Part shown: in pieces, positions 33,439-41,723 of the stretch
Position numbering within the stretch: the stretch's first letter is position 1
Layout: each line of letters starts with the position of its first letter
From: Pelagihabitans sp963710535
Lineage (GTDB): Bacteria; Bacteroidota; Bacteroidia; Flavobacteriales; Flavobacteriaceae
Assembly (NCBI GenBank): GCA_963710535.1
Contig: CAVQAW010000003.1
Span: forward strand, 434,001 to 498,000
Direction of reading: 5' to 3'
DNA: 64,000 nt
Notes under the pieces: generated by a model
Databases searched by the model: none
What the model was told of the DNA's origin: nothing
Seen by the model: the letters and a program-made list of their open reading frames with translations, nothing else
Position numbers and translations under genes: made by a program

Positions 33439-34281
33439 TCAATCAGGTACGACCAATAAGGGCACTTCCGATTTGAAGGCTATTTTTTTGATGACCGCCT
33501 CCCTGGTCAATCTTTCAAAAAAGCTGTGCTGGTGATGCACCAAAACAAGCATATCTGCTTTTATCTCGCCAACGTAACTTTGTATGACATCCGACACATC
33601 GGCCTGTAACGCAATTTCCCGAAAGTTCAGCTGAAGTCCATCCAGCAGGTCCTCGAGCTGCTTTTTATGGGTCTGCTGTTCCTGGTCAAGATCTTGCCCC
33701 GACGAGGCGTACAGGATGTGGATCCGCGCCCCCCACTTTTTGGCCAGGGATTTAGGCAAAACAATTGCCGGACCTTTGAAGGCATGTGTATAATCGGTCG
33801 GTAAAACGATTTGTCTCAAGACCTGAAAATTATAATCTCCCGGCACCGCCAAAATTGGACAGGTTCTTATATCCTTGATCACCTTAACGGTATTGCTCCC
33901 CACAAAAACCTCCTTTGCCCCAGTCGCCCCTTTGTTGCCCATGACCACCAGGTCAAAAGCATGTTGCTTTTGAAGATCTCGAACCGCATTCACCAAGCCA
34001 TCCCGTTTTGAAACGGTTTCAAAACTGTGTTTCGGATTTGTGTGATTTTGGATCAGGTATCCCAAGGTATCTGTGAGTTTCTGTTGTGATTCGGTGGCGA
34101 GGGAATCGTAGATGGCCGCGAGGCGCTGTTCACTTTTATCGCCCAGAATATTCAACAGATTGGGCTCATAGGCATGCAATAGGGAAAACCTGCATTCTTC
34201 TTTGCTGAAGATTTTTAGCGCTGTGAAAATGGCATTCCATGCGTCATCTGAAAAATCGGTGGGCAGTAGTATGTTATGCAT
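33439..34281 (-). CDS. Universal stress protein, tandem UspA domains (Usp 5)
   Basis: 280 residues, MHNILLPTDFSDDAWNAIFT. ATP motif MGNKGATGAKEVFVGSNT in domain one. The second domain from RQIVLPTDYTHAFKGPA lacks it and ends HSFFERLTREAVIKKIAFKSE. Last gene of the usp7-usp6-usp5 transcript, 7 bases after usp6. Confidence 0.9.
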   Translation of the reverse strand: MHNILLPTDFSDDAWNAIFTALKIFSKEECRFSLLHAYEPNLLNILGDKSEQRLAAIYDSLATESQQKLTDTLGYLIQNHTNPKHSFETVSKRDGLVNAVRDLQKQHAFDLVVMGNKGATGAKEVFVGSNTVKVIKDIRTCPILAVPGDYNFQVLRQIVLPTDYTHAFKGPAIVLPKSLAKKWGARIHILYASSGQDLDQEQQTHKKQLEDLLDGLQLNFREIALQADVSDVIQSYVGEIKADMLVLVHHQHSFFERLTREAVIKKIAFKSEVPLLVVPD

Positions 34282-34288
34282 CGGCTAC

Positions 34289-35143
34289 TTATTTGGATAT
34301 TTTTGCAGTGTCTTTCATGACCAAAAACGGAATTTTGACATGGTACCCGATGGCATCTATATTCTGCCTGACCAAAAGTCTTTCCAAAAACGAATGTTTG
34401 CGGTTCATCATGGCCAGTAAGTCTATGCTGTGATCGGCGATGTAGTCGTGTACGGCATTGGGCATGTACCTATCTTTCATTTCTTCGAACTTCGCATCGG
34501 TCGTTTTAAAATAATCCTTCAAAAAGGCTTTGTTCTTGGTCTGCACCTCCTTCAATGCCTGCTCTTCACCGGCATGCATCACCATCAATTTTGCGGCATT
34601 CAAATGAATCATTTCGTTGAGGACTTTAAGCTCTGCCTCTTTATAATGGGACCAATAATCCACTGCGAACAAAATCTTTTTGATCGGCTTGAACCGGTAA
34701 TTTTCCGGTATGGCCAATACGGGCACCTTGGCTTTTCTGATCACGTACACCGTATTGGTGCCCAACAATATTTCCTTGGCTCCGGTAGCCCCCTGGGTCC
34801 CCATCACGATCAAATCGATCTGATGGCTTTCACATAGGTCGATGATTTCATCGGTGAGGGTGTTGAAGGCGGAAACGGTTTTAAACCGGTGTTTTTTGTT
34901 GGGATAACGCTTTTTGATGTCGGTCATGGTCTTCTCCAGGCCCGCTAGCGACAAATCGACGCCTACATCGGGAACGGCACTGAATTCAGGTCCGCCCATC
35001 ATATAGTCCAATCGATAAAACAAAGGGGTATAGGTATGTAGGATATAAAAAGTACAGTTTTCGTTTTTAAAAAATTCCAGTGCATAGGCAATGGCATTCC
35101 AAGCATTTTCAGAAAAATCGGTGGGCAAAAGTATTTTCTTCAT
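34289..35143 (-). CDS. Universal stress protein, tandem UspA domains (Usp 6)
   Basis: 284 residues from ATG 35143 (MKKILLPTDFSENAWNAIAY). ATP motif MGTQGATGAKEILLGTNT. The second domain from KKILFAVDYWSHYKEAE is degenerate and ends HSFLERLLVRQNIDAIGYHV. Closest in look to usp3. Middle gene of the usp7-usp6-usp5 operon, 16 bases after usp7. Confidence 0.9.
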   Translation of the reverse strand: MKKILLPTDFSENAWNAIAYALEFFKNENCTFYILHTYTPLFYRLDYMMGGPEFSAVPDVGVDLSLAGLEKTMTDIKKRYPNKKHRFKTVSAFNTLTDEIIDLCESHQIDLIVMGTQGATGAKEILLGTNTVYVIRKAKVPVLAIPENYRFKPIKKILFAVDYWSHYKEAELKVLNEMIHLNAAKLMVMHAGEEQALKEVQTKNKAFLKDYFKTTDAKFEEMKDRYMPNAVHDYIADHSIDLLAMMNRKHSFLERLLVRQNIDAIGYHVKIPFLVMKDTAKISK

Positions 35144-35159
35144 ATCGTGCGGGATCAAA

Positions 35160-36005
35160 TTATCTGGGCAGGTTTTGCATGACCAAAAATGGAATGTTGG
35201 CGTGCAGCCCTATTTCATCGACGGTTGAGCGATAGAGCATATCCTCCAAAAAGGAATGGCGCGAATTCACCATCACCAGCATTGAAATATCGTTTTTGTC
35301 GATATAGTCCAATATCGCTTTGGCCTTATTATCGACCGGCAATCTTTCGTAAAAAAGATAGGCCTTGGAAAGCGATTCCCTCAGGAACCTTTTGTTATCG
35401 ACCTGCCTATTGCTCAGCTCTTCAAAATCGGAGAAATACAAACAGTAGATCTTGGATTTGAATTGGGCGGCAATATCGTTGAGGAGTTTGAGCTCCCTTC
35501 GTTTATAAGGCAGCATATAATCGGTCGGGAAAAGTATTTTTTTGGGTTGTTGGTATTCACATTGTTGTGGAATGGCCAAAACCGGGCATTTGACATATTT
35601 GAACACTTGAACCGTATGGCTACCGAAGGTGATCTTTTTGTCGGCAGTTTCTCCCTTGGTGCCCATGATCACAGCATCTACGTTGATTTTATTGGCGAAA
35701 TCGTTCACGGCATCGACCAAGGTGTCGAAAGCGGAAATGGCCATGTAGGTATGCAACGGATTATTCGTCTTGGATCGTACTTCTTCCAAAAGCTTTTGAA
35801 GGGAGGCATCCGATTTGATTTTGGCTTCTTCTTTCTGCTCCTCAATTTTATCTGTTTTGGCCGCCTTGAACAAATCGTAAAACGAATCGGAATAGGCATG
35901 CAAAAAATGAAAATTGGTCTTTTCGCATTTATAGAGTTGCAGCGCATAATCAATGGCATGCCTTGCATTTGTGGAAAAATCGGTGGGGATCAAAACAGTT
36001 CTCAT
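35160..36005 (-). CDS. Universal stress protein, tandem UspA domains (Usp 7)
   Basis: 281 residues from ATG 36005 (MRTVLIPTDFSTNARHAIDY). Nucleotide motif MGTKGETADKKITFGSHT, with the second glycine region altered (ETA instead of ATG). The second domain from KKILFPTDYMLPYKRRE is degenerate and ends HSFLEDMLYRSTVDEIGLHA. First gene of a three-usp operon with a leader of about 142 bases. Confidence 0.9.
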   Translation of the reverse strand: MRTVLIPTDFSTNARHAIDYALQLYKCEKTNFHFLHAYSDSFYDLFKAAKTDKIEEQKEEAKIKSDASLQKLLEEVRSKTNNPLHTYMAISAFDTLVDAVNDFANKINVDAVIMGTKGETADKKITFGSHTVQVFKYVKCPVLAIPQQCEYQQPKKILFPTDYMLPYKRRELKLLNDIAAQFKSKIYCLYFSDFEELSNRQVDNKRFLRESLSKAYLFYERLPVDNKAKAILDYIDKNDISMLVMVNSRHSFLEDMLYRSTVDEIGLHANIPFLVMQNLPR

Positions 36006-36151
36006 CAGCGTTTTTTTTATGTTGGTCGGGGACCCGTTCAAAGTTGTGAAACCGCTGTTTCAACTGAAATGGGTCTCCGATGGTATTCATTTCGGCCTAT
36101 AGGGCATCCGTGGCCATGGGATTGTCCCCCAAATATAGTTGCACTACCGTT

Positions 36152-36195
36152 CAAAAGTAGGGTTGCAGGTCACTAAAATCTATGATAATTATCAG
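36152..36195 (-). promoter_or_regulatory. Operator/promoter 9, usp7-usp6-usp5 operon
   Basis: ATGATaattATCAG at 36182-36195 and perfect TACTTTTG at 36159-36152 on the reverse strand, spacing 29.5. Predicted start near 36147, long untranslated leader to 36005. Confidence 0.75.
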
Positions 36196-36218
36196 TGGGG
36201 AAGAAAAAAGCACGCCTT

Positions 36219-37052
36219 TTAACCATGCAGTACCAGCATCGGGACCTCGGTGTGGAAACTTAGCTTCTTGATCGAAGAATCGAAAAAGAGCTGTTGCAGA
36301 AAATTTAAATTCTTGGCCACCATCACTACCAAATCGATGCCCATTTGGTCCACAAAAACCGCTATTGCGTTGGGCACCTTGGTGTTGGTGATGGTATGAA
36401 AAGAATGGGCATTCCCATAAACCTCTTGCAAATAATCATCCAGGTAGGCCTTATTGAATTCCTGATGTTGATTGAGCTTACCAATGTTGGCCTTCACATG
36501 CATCACCCTCAATCGTGTTTCTCCCATGGCCAAGAGGTCCGATAAGGATTCCAAGATATGGTGGGTGTAAAAATCGTTGAAATCCGTTGGAAATACCACT
36601 TCTTCAATCGATCGGTAAACTGCTTTTTCAGGAACGATCAAAACATCGCAATGTACCTTATGGATGACATCGCCAGTATTGCTGCCGATAACACTTTCCT
36701 TTAGCCCATTCGCCCCCTTGGTGCCCATGACCAGCAGATCGATGTTGTTTTCGGCGATGGACTTGCGTACCATATCCACGAAATACCCATATTCTTGGAG
36801 TGCCATAAACTTATGGTTCGCATTGGGCGCCAAGCCCGAAATTTTTTCGAAAAGGGTTCGTAAGTCATTTTTGGCAGTTTTGTTTTCCGGTTTGGCAAAA
36901 ACCAAGGAATTACCCACTACTGGCGAGTCGGCAAGGTCTGCCACATGAAGGATATAAAACCGACAGGGTACATGTTCGAATCTCTTGCGGGCGAATTCAA
37001 AGGCATTCCATGCATTGGATGAAAAATCGGTGGGAACAAGAATCTGCTTCAT
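36219..37052 (-). CDS. Universal stress protein, tandem UspA domains (Usp 8)
   Basis: 277 residues, MKQILVPTDFSSNAWNAFEF. ATP motif MGTKGANGLKESVIGSNT. The second domain from EEVVFPTDFNDFYTHHI is degenerate and ends NLNFLQQLFFDSSIKKLSFH, like usp4. Monocistronic, with operator 10 and a short leader of about 41 bases. Confidence 0.9.
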   Translation of the reverse strand: MKQILVPTDFSSNAWNAFEFARKRFEHVPCRFYILHVADLADSPVVGNSLVFAKPENKTAKNDLRTLFEKISGLAPNANHKFMALQEYGYFVDMVRKSIAENNIDLLVMGTKGANGLKESVIGSNTGDVIHKVHCDVLIVPEKAVYRSIEEVVFPTDFNDFYTHHILESLSDLLAMGETRLRVMHVKANIGKLNQHQEFNKAYLDDYLQEVYGNAHSFHTITNTKVPNAIAVFVDQMGIDLVVMVAKNLNFLQQLFFDSSIKKLSFHTEVPMLVLHG

Positions 37053-37097
37053 TCAAGGAATTTCAAGGGCTGGTTGGTGGTTTATAAACATTACCTC

Positions 37098-37141
37098 CAA
37101 ATGTAGCACCCTCAATAAAATCCCGTTATGATATATATCAT
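37098..37141 (-). promoter_or_regulatory. Operator/promoter 10, usp8
   Basis: Perfect palindrome ATGATatatATCAT at 37128-37141 and perfect TACATTTG at 37105-37098 (reverse), spacing 29.5. This is the cleanest example of the arrangement. Confidence 0.82.
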
Positions 37142-37178
37142 TTTTGGGGTAAAATGGCCCGTTGATCGGCAAGATTCC

Positions 37179-38231
37179 TTAAGACACGTGATGCAAGGCT
37201 TTCAATTCCTTGATCCTGATGTTCCTGCCTTCGATGGCGATGAGGCCTTCTTTCTTGAATCCGCTTAGCGTGCGGATCAGGGTCTCGGTGGCGATGCCCG
37301 CTACACTGGCAAGATCGTTCCTTGAAATTTTGATGGGATCTTCTGTTTTTTTATTCAGGACTTCAGCGAACTGTAGCAGGGTTTGGGCGGTTTTCTTTCT
37401 CACGGAACTATAGGCCATCTGTAACAATTGCCCCTTGATATCGGTAATGTTCTGAGTCAAGAGCTCCATAAGTTCCAGCGAAATGGAATGGTTTTGCTCC
37501 AAAACCTCCTTTAACCGCGACTTCGAAATGCCCACAAGTACCACGTCCTCCATCGCTGTTGCCGATTCTTGATAGGGTACGTTGTTGATAAAGGAGGTCA
37601 GTCCCAAAAAATCATCCGCCCTATACAGTGAAGTGATCAATTCCTTCCCATCGGCATCGATTTTATGGCATTTCACCAGTCCTTTTAGGATGAGGTAAAT
37701 TTTATGGGTGTGGGTACCTTCATTGAATATTATTTGGCCTTCGGCAAAGCGATCCTCTTCCCCATTGTCGTCAAAAAAATTCTTGAGTTCGTTCAAGGAC
37801 CGCATCTCATCGTCCGAAATTTCCGATCTAACCGGAGCTACCTGGTTCAATCTTGACAATATCTCGGCCTTGGCCAGCCTGCTCTCAATAGCACTGATCA
37901 GGTCATCTTCCTCAAAAGGCTTGGTCAGGTAATCGTCTGCGCCCAGGTCCATCCCCTTTCTGATTTCCTTGTGTTCTGTTTTGGCCGAAAGAAAAATAAA
38001 GGGAATGTTCACGGTTTTTTCATGGGAGGCCAGGCTTTGGAGTACGCCGTATCCATCGAGTTCCGGCATCATGATATCGCATACAATAACGTCGGGCCGG
38101 TGTTCTTTGGCCATTTGTATCCCGATAATCCCATTGGGGGCCGTCATTACAGCATAGTTCGATAGTTCGAGCAGCTCGGCGGTATTTTCCCGTAGGGCCT
38201 TATCATCTTCTATTAAAAGTACGGTTTTCAT
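37179..38231 (-). CDS. Response regulator receiver fused to a Crp/Fnr DNA-binding module
   Basis: 350 residues from ATG 38231. Residues 1-120 are a CheY-like receiver with acidic pair E8-D9-D10, phospho-acceptor D52 (VIVCDIMMPELDGYG) and the KPFEEDD lysine. About 150-260 is a cyclic-nucleotide-binding-like jelly roll (GQIIFNEGTHTHKIYLILKG). About 285-345 is a Crp helix-turn-helix with recognition helix around E316-TLI-R320; E and R have the spacing of FNR E209/R213. No Fnr-type cysteine set, so no iron-sulfur cluster. It follows the PAS kinase gene by 91 bases. Best candidate to bind the ATGAY-N4-RTCAT operators, whose half-site resembles the FNR TTGAT. Confidence 0.9.
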   Translation of the reverse strand: MKTVLLIEDDKALRENTAELLELSNYAVMTAPNGIIGIQMAKEHRPDVIVCDIMMPELDGYGVLQSLASHEKTVNIPFIFLSAKTEHKEIRKGMDLGADDYLTKPFEEDDLISAIESRLAKAEILSRLNQVAPVRSEISDDEMRSLNELKNFFDDNGEEDRFAEGQIIFNEGTHTHKIYLILKGLVKCHKIDADGKELITSLYRADDFLGLTSFINNVPYQESATAMEDVVLVGISKSRLKEVLEQNHSISLELMELLTQNITDIKGQLLQMAYSSVRKKTAQTLLQFAEVLNKKTEDPIKISRNDLASVAGIATETLIRTLSGFKKEGLIAIEGRNIRIKELKALHHVS

Positions 38232-38322
38232 CACTCCGTTTTATTTTTTTGTCCAAAACCCATGGCTAAGATCTATTCCGATTCCATAACGCCCGCATCG
38301 ATCTGAAAACGGTCCCAACATG

Positions 38323-39846
38323 CTATGAAGTGGCTTCCGTCGCTATGTTTTCCGGAATTTTTATCGTAAATATAGAACCTTTATTTTCTTCACTGACAAA
38401 ACTAAGGGAAGCGCCCAAATTTTCAAGATGTTGTTTGGTGATGCTCAACCCTATTCCCGTGCCTTGGCTCAGGAGGGCGTTCTCCGCCCTAAAATAACGA
38501 TTAAAAATATGTTTTTGATCATGTGCCGGAATGCCTATGCCTTGATCGATAATATCGAGTTCCAACTGCTGGTCGTCTTCCTTCACCCGAATTTCCACTA
38601 TGGTATGCTCGGCAGAATATTTAACGGCGTTGTGCACCAAATTCGATAAGGCCAACTCCAAGATCTTCTGCTCGAAGGCCACCGTAATATGATCGATGTC
38701 GTGGGGGTATATTATTTTTTGGCCTTCCTTCAACAACATATTGGCATCGTATACCACCTCGTTGATCAATTTGCTCAAGGGAAAGCGATCTATTTTGTAA
38801 TTCACCTTCCCCGATTCCAATCGCTCCAGGGAAAGAAAATCGTTGAGGATGGCATCTAAATAGCGCACCTTGTTTTTGATGGTGTTCACATGCTTTTCCC
38901 GATTGCCCTGTTGTTCTGTCCGGTCGTATTTCGAAAGCAGGGTGACCGAGGTCAGGATACTGCTCAATGGGGTCTTGAACTCGTGGGAGACCAGGGATAA
39001 AAAACGGGTCTTCAATTCGTTGAGTTCTTTCTCCTTCGCCAGGGCATCGGTAAGTTGTTTGGTGCGCTCCTCAACGGTCCTTTCCAATTTTTCGGTATAG
39101 TTCTTCCTATCGGTAATATCCAAAATGATCGCCACGAACACTTTTTCTTCGCCCAGGTCGGACATCTGCAAATGTACTTCCACAGGATAGGTAGTACCGT
39201 CTTTTCGTTGGTGCATGGACTCAAATTCCAATTTTTCCTTTTGCCGGTCGAGTAACGGGGCGATCAGATTTCGAAATCCGGTTTCATCATACATGGGTTT
39301 GATGTCAACAGGCGTCAATTTCCTGAATTCTTCCAAAGCATAGCCCATATTCTTCAGGGCGCCCTTGTTCACATTTTTAAAATAGAGGGTCTTCGCATCA
39401 AAAATGAAAATCTCATTCAATGATTCGTTAAAGATCGTCGACCAATGTATCAGTTCCTTTTCGGCCCTTTTTCGTTCGGTAATATCCATGACCAGGGCCA
39501 TGACATAGTGGGATCCATAAAGCTCAAAGGGATTTAAACCCGCTTCGAGGGGGAACTCCTCCCCATTCTTGCGCAGGCCGTACAGGTTTTTTCCGCGACC
39601 CATTTGGCGTTTTTCACTTTTATCCACGAAATGGGTCACATAATCTTTATGCGCATGGCGATGCTTCGTAGGAATAAGTAGATTCAACGACTGGCCCAAT
39701 AATTCATCCTTTGAATAGCCGAACATCTCCTCCGCGGAAGAATTGGTGGCCACAATCACCTGATCATTATTGACGACAATAATGCCTTCGGACACCCCTT
39801 CCGAAAGCAAGTTGAAAATATTACTGTTCTTTTGAAAAACCTGCAT
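38323..39846 (-). CDS. Soluble PAS-PAS sensor histidine kinase
   Basis: 507 residues without membrane segments. PAS 1 about 8-130 (GIIVVNNDQVIVATNSSAEEMFG, MGRGKNLYGLRKNGEEFPLEAG), PAS 2 about 140-260, a short coiled coil (TEKLERTVEERTKQL), HisKA with phospho-acceptor H288 (LSLVSHEFKTPLSSIL), and an HATPase with N, G1 (DIIDQGIGI) and G2 (GTGIGLSI) boxes. It should phosphorylate the response regulator-Crp protein encoded just downstream. Being cytosolic with two PAS domains, it probably reads an internal redox, gas or energy signal; the ligand is unknown. Confidence 0.92.
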   Translation of the reverse strand: MQVFQKNSNIFNLLSEGVSEGIIVVNNDQVIVATNSSAEEMFGYSKDELLGQSLNLLIPTKHRHAHKDYVTHFVDKSEKRQMGRGKNLYGLRKNGEEFPLEAGLNPFELYGSHYVMALVMDITERKRAEKELIHWSTIFNESLNEIFIFDAKTLYFKNVNKGALKNMGYALEEFRKLTPVDIKPMYDETGFRNLIAPLLDRQKEKLEFESMHQRKDGTTYPVEVHLQMSDLGEEKVFVAIILDITDRKNYTEKLERTVEERTKQLTDALAKEKELNELKTRFLSLVSHEFKTPLSSILTSVTLLSKYDRTEQQGNREKHVNTIKNKVRYLDAILNDFLSLERLESGKVNYKIDRFPLSKLINEVVYDANMLLKEGQKIIYPHDIDHITVAFEQKILELALSNLVHNAVKYSAEHTIVEIRVKEDDQQLELDIIDQGIGIPAHDQKHIFNRYFRAENALLSQGTGIGLSITKQHLENLGASLSFVSEENKGSIFTIKIPENIATEATS

Positions 39847-39868
39847 GTTTCAAAATTAGCTTTTATAA

Positions 39869-39912
39869 CTGACATTTATCATATCCCGAAAATCAATTTA
39901 AGGTTAGATTTG
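39869..39912 (+). promoter_or_regulatory. Operator/promoter 11, TerB-like - deoC - deoD operon
   Basis: CTGACatttATCAT at 39869-39882 (first base off consensus) and perfect TAGATTTG at 39905-39912, spacing 29.5. It lies only 22 bases before the divergent kinase gene start, so occupancy might also affect that gene. Confidence 0.7.
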
Positions 39913-39934
39913 AAATTGCAATATTCTTGAAGAA

Positions 39935-40339
39935 ATGATGACAAATTCAGAGAAAATCGGCCACCAATTGTACCAAAACCTGGGAAAACTGTTCTATGCC
40001 ATCGCTATGGCAGACGATGCGGTACATATCAAAGAATTGGATCGGCTCAAAGAGATTATCAGGGAAAAATGGCTCGATGTGGATTCGCTTGAAGATCGGT
40101 ATGGCACCGACGCCGCCTATCAAATCGAAATTGTCTTTGATTGGCTCCTGGAATATGAAAAGAAAAGCAACGCCTGTTTTGACGCCTTTACCAAATTTTA
40201 CAAGGAACATCCCGCGATTTTTACGGAAGACCTCAAAGACCTTATCATGACTTCCGCGAACGCCATAGCCGCTGCCTTCTCCGGCAAAAACAAGGGCGAG
40301 TTGGTCTTGCTCGGCAAGTTGGGACTGTTGTTGAAATAA
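39935..40339 (+). CDS. TerB-like helical protein
   Basis: 134 residues, all helical. YAIAMADDAVHIKELDRLKEII and LIMTSANAIAAAFSGKNKGEL have the spacing of TerB/tellurite-resistance-like domains (acidic residues early, second acidic cluster late), but the match is by eye only. It heads the deoC-deoD operon and overlaps deoC by one base (TAATG). Confidence 0.55.
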   Translation: MMTNSEKIGHQLYQNLGKLFYAIAMADDAVHIKELDRLKEIIREKWLDVDSLEDRYGTDAAYQIEIVFDWLLEYEKKSNACFDAFTKFYKEHPAIFTEDLKDLIMTSANAIAAAFSGKNKGELVLLGKLGLLLK

Positions 40340-40986
40340 TGCGCTTGGAAAACTACATAGACCACACCCTGTTAAGGCCCGACGCCACTGTTCCTGATAT
40401 TGAAAAATTGTGCGAGGAGGCCGCAGGATATCACCTTTATGCCGTTTGCGTTCAAGGCTGTCATTTGGCAGCCTGCAAAAAAGCTCTATGGGGTTCAGGG
40501 GTGCGACTGGTTACCGTGGTGGGCTTTCCGAACGGTGCCAACCTGACGGAAACAAAGTGCTTTGAGGCCGGGCAGGCCATTGCACTCGGAGCGGATGAAA
40601 TTGATATGGTCATGAACATCGGATGGATGAAATCGGGCGAACATGGAGCGGTAGAGGCCGAAATTGCAAAGGTAAAAAAAACCATTGGCGATAAAGTACT
40701 GAAAGTAATCCTCGAAACCTGTTATTTGAATGGCAACGAGAAACGCCTTGCTTGCGAGATCGCCATCCGGGCCGGGGCCGATTACGTGAAGACCTCAACC
40801 GGATTTGGTCCGTTGGGGGCTACCTTTGAAGATGTTGCCTCGATAAAGAAGTGGGTCGGGGAGGCCATAAAAATAAAGGCATCCGGTGGCATCAAGGATG
40901 CAGAGACCGCAAAAAAATATATTAGCCTAGGCGCTTCCCGAATCGGCACCTCCTCAGGGGGCGCGATGATGACCACCCTTCAATAA
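40339..40986 (+). CDS. deoC: Deoxyribose-phosphate aldolase
   Basis: 215 residues, the short bacterial form. DHTLLRPDATVPDIEKLCEEA opens the barrel; KVILETCYL and YVKTSTGFGPLGAT (Schiff-base lysine region) and IKASGGIKDAETA are present. It splits deoxyribose 5-phosphate into acetaldehyde and glyceraldehyde 3-phosphate. With deoD, 8 bases downstream, it turns nucleosides into a glycolytic intermediate, fitting energy recovery from nucleic acids when respiration stops. Confidence 0.95.
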   Translation: MRLENYIDHTLLRPDATVPDIEKLCEEAAGYHLYAVCVQGCHLAACKKALWGSGVRLVTVVGFPNGANLTETKCFEAGQAIALGADEIDMVMNIGWMKSGEHGAVEAEIAKVKKTIGDKVLKVILETCYLNGNEKRLACEIAIRAGADYVKTSTGFGPLGATFEDVASIKKWVGEAIKIKASGGIKDAETAKKYISLGASRIGTSSGGAMMTTLQ

Positions 40987-40993
40987 GAAATCC

Positions 40994-41692
40994 ATGAGCA
41001 CCCACATCGAAGCCAAGAAAGGAGAGATTGCCGAAACCGTGCTCATGCCCGGAGATCCCATGCGTGCCAAATGGATCGCCGAGACCTTTCTTGAAAAAGC
41101 ATCTTGCTATAACGACGTCAGGGGAATGTTGGGCTATACGGGCAGCTACCGAGGGAAGCGCGTTTCGGTACAGGGCAGCGGAATGGGCATCCCTTCGGCG
41201 ATGATCTATTATCATGAACTGATCAACGACTATGGGGTCAAGAACATTATCAGGGTAGGCACTGCCGGGTCCTATCAAAAAGAGGTGAAGATCAGGGATA
41301 TTGTACTGGCCATGGCGGCCTCCACCACTTCCGGTATCAACAATTCCCGTTTCATCAATGCCGACTACTCCCCTACCGCCAACTTTGAACTCTTGATGAA
41401 GGCCGCCTTGTATGCCAAGGAACAGGGTATCGCCATCAAGGCGGGAAACGTGCTGTCCTCGGATGAATTTTATACCGATGATCCCGAGGATTATAAGTTG
41501 TGGGCCAAATTTGGCGTGCTCTGCGTGGAGATGGAAGCGTCGGGGCTATATACCATCGCAGCAAGATACAATGTAAAGGCTCTTGCCATACTCACCATTT
41601 CCGACTCCTTGGTCACCGGAGAACGATCTTCGGCAGATGAAAGGGAAAATACTTTTAGGGACATGGTAGACATGGCCCTGCATTTGCTCTGA
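40994..41692 (+). CDS. deoD: Purine-nucleoside phosphorylase, hexameric type
   Basis: 232 residues of the PNP/UDP family 1. AETVLMPGDPMRAKWIAETFL, IIRVGTAGSYQKEV and VEMEASGLYTIAARYNVKAL with the active-site loop TISDSLVTGE mark DeoD. It phosphorolyses purine (deoxy)nucleosides to base plus (deoxy)ribose 1-phosphate. Last gene of the operon; it converges on usp9 with 31 bases between. Confidence 0.95.
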   Translation: MSTHIEAKKGEIAETVLMPGDPMRAKWIAETFLEKASCYNDVRGMLGYTGSYRGKRVSVQGSGMGIPSAMIYYHELINDYGVKNIIRVGTAGSYQKEVKIRDIVLAMAASTTSGINNSRFINADYSPTANFELLMKAALYAKEQGIAIKAGNVLSSDEFYTDDPEDYKLWAKFGVLCVEMEASGLYTIAARYNVKALAILTISDSLVTGERSSADERENTFRDMVDMALHLL

Positions 41693-41723
41693 GCCTAGCA
41701 TCTATTTTATTGGTTCCTCCCCA

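Noticed and set aside
36130..36137. TATATTTG (reverse strand) as the usp7 promoter
   Set aside because: A perfect TACTTTTG lies exactly 29.5 bases from the operator, as at the other sites; this second match is probably chance, although it could be an alternative start.
37179..38231. Fnr-type oxygen sensing by an iron-sulfur cluster in the response regulator
   Set aside because: The N terminus is a receiver domain and no set of four suitably spaced cysteines exists.
38323..39846. FixL-type haem-binding PAS in the kinase (H in HAHKDYV aligns with the FixL haem histidine)
   Set aside because: A histidine at this position is common in PAS domains that do not bind haem, and the remaining haem-pocket residues cannot be judged by eye.
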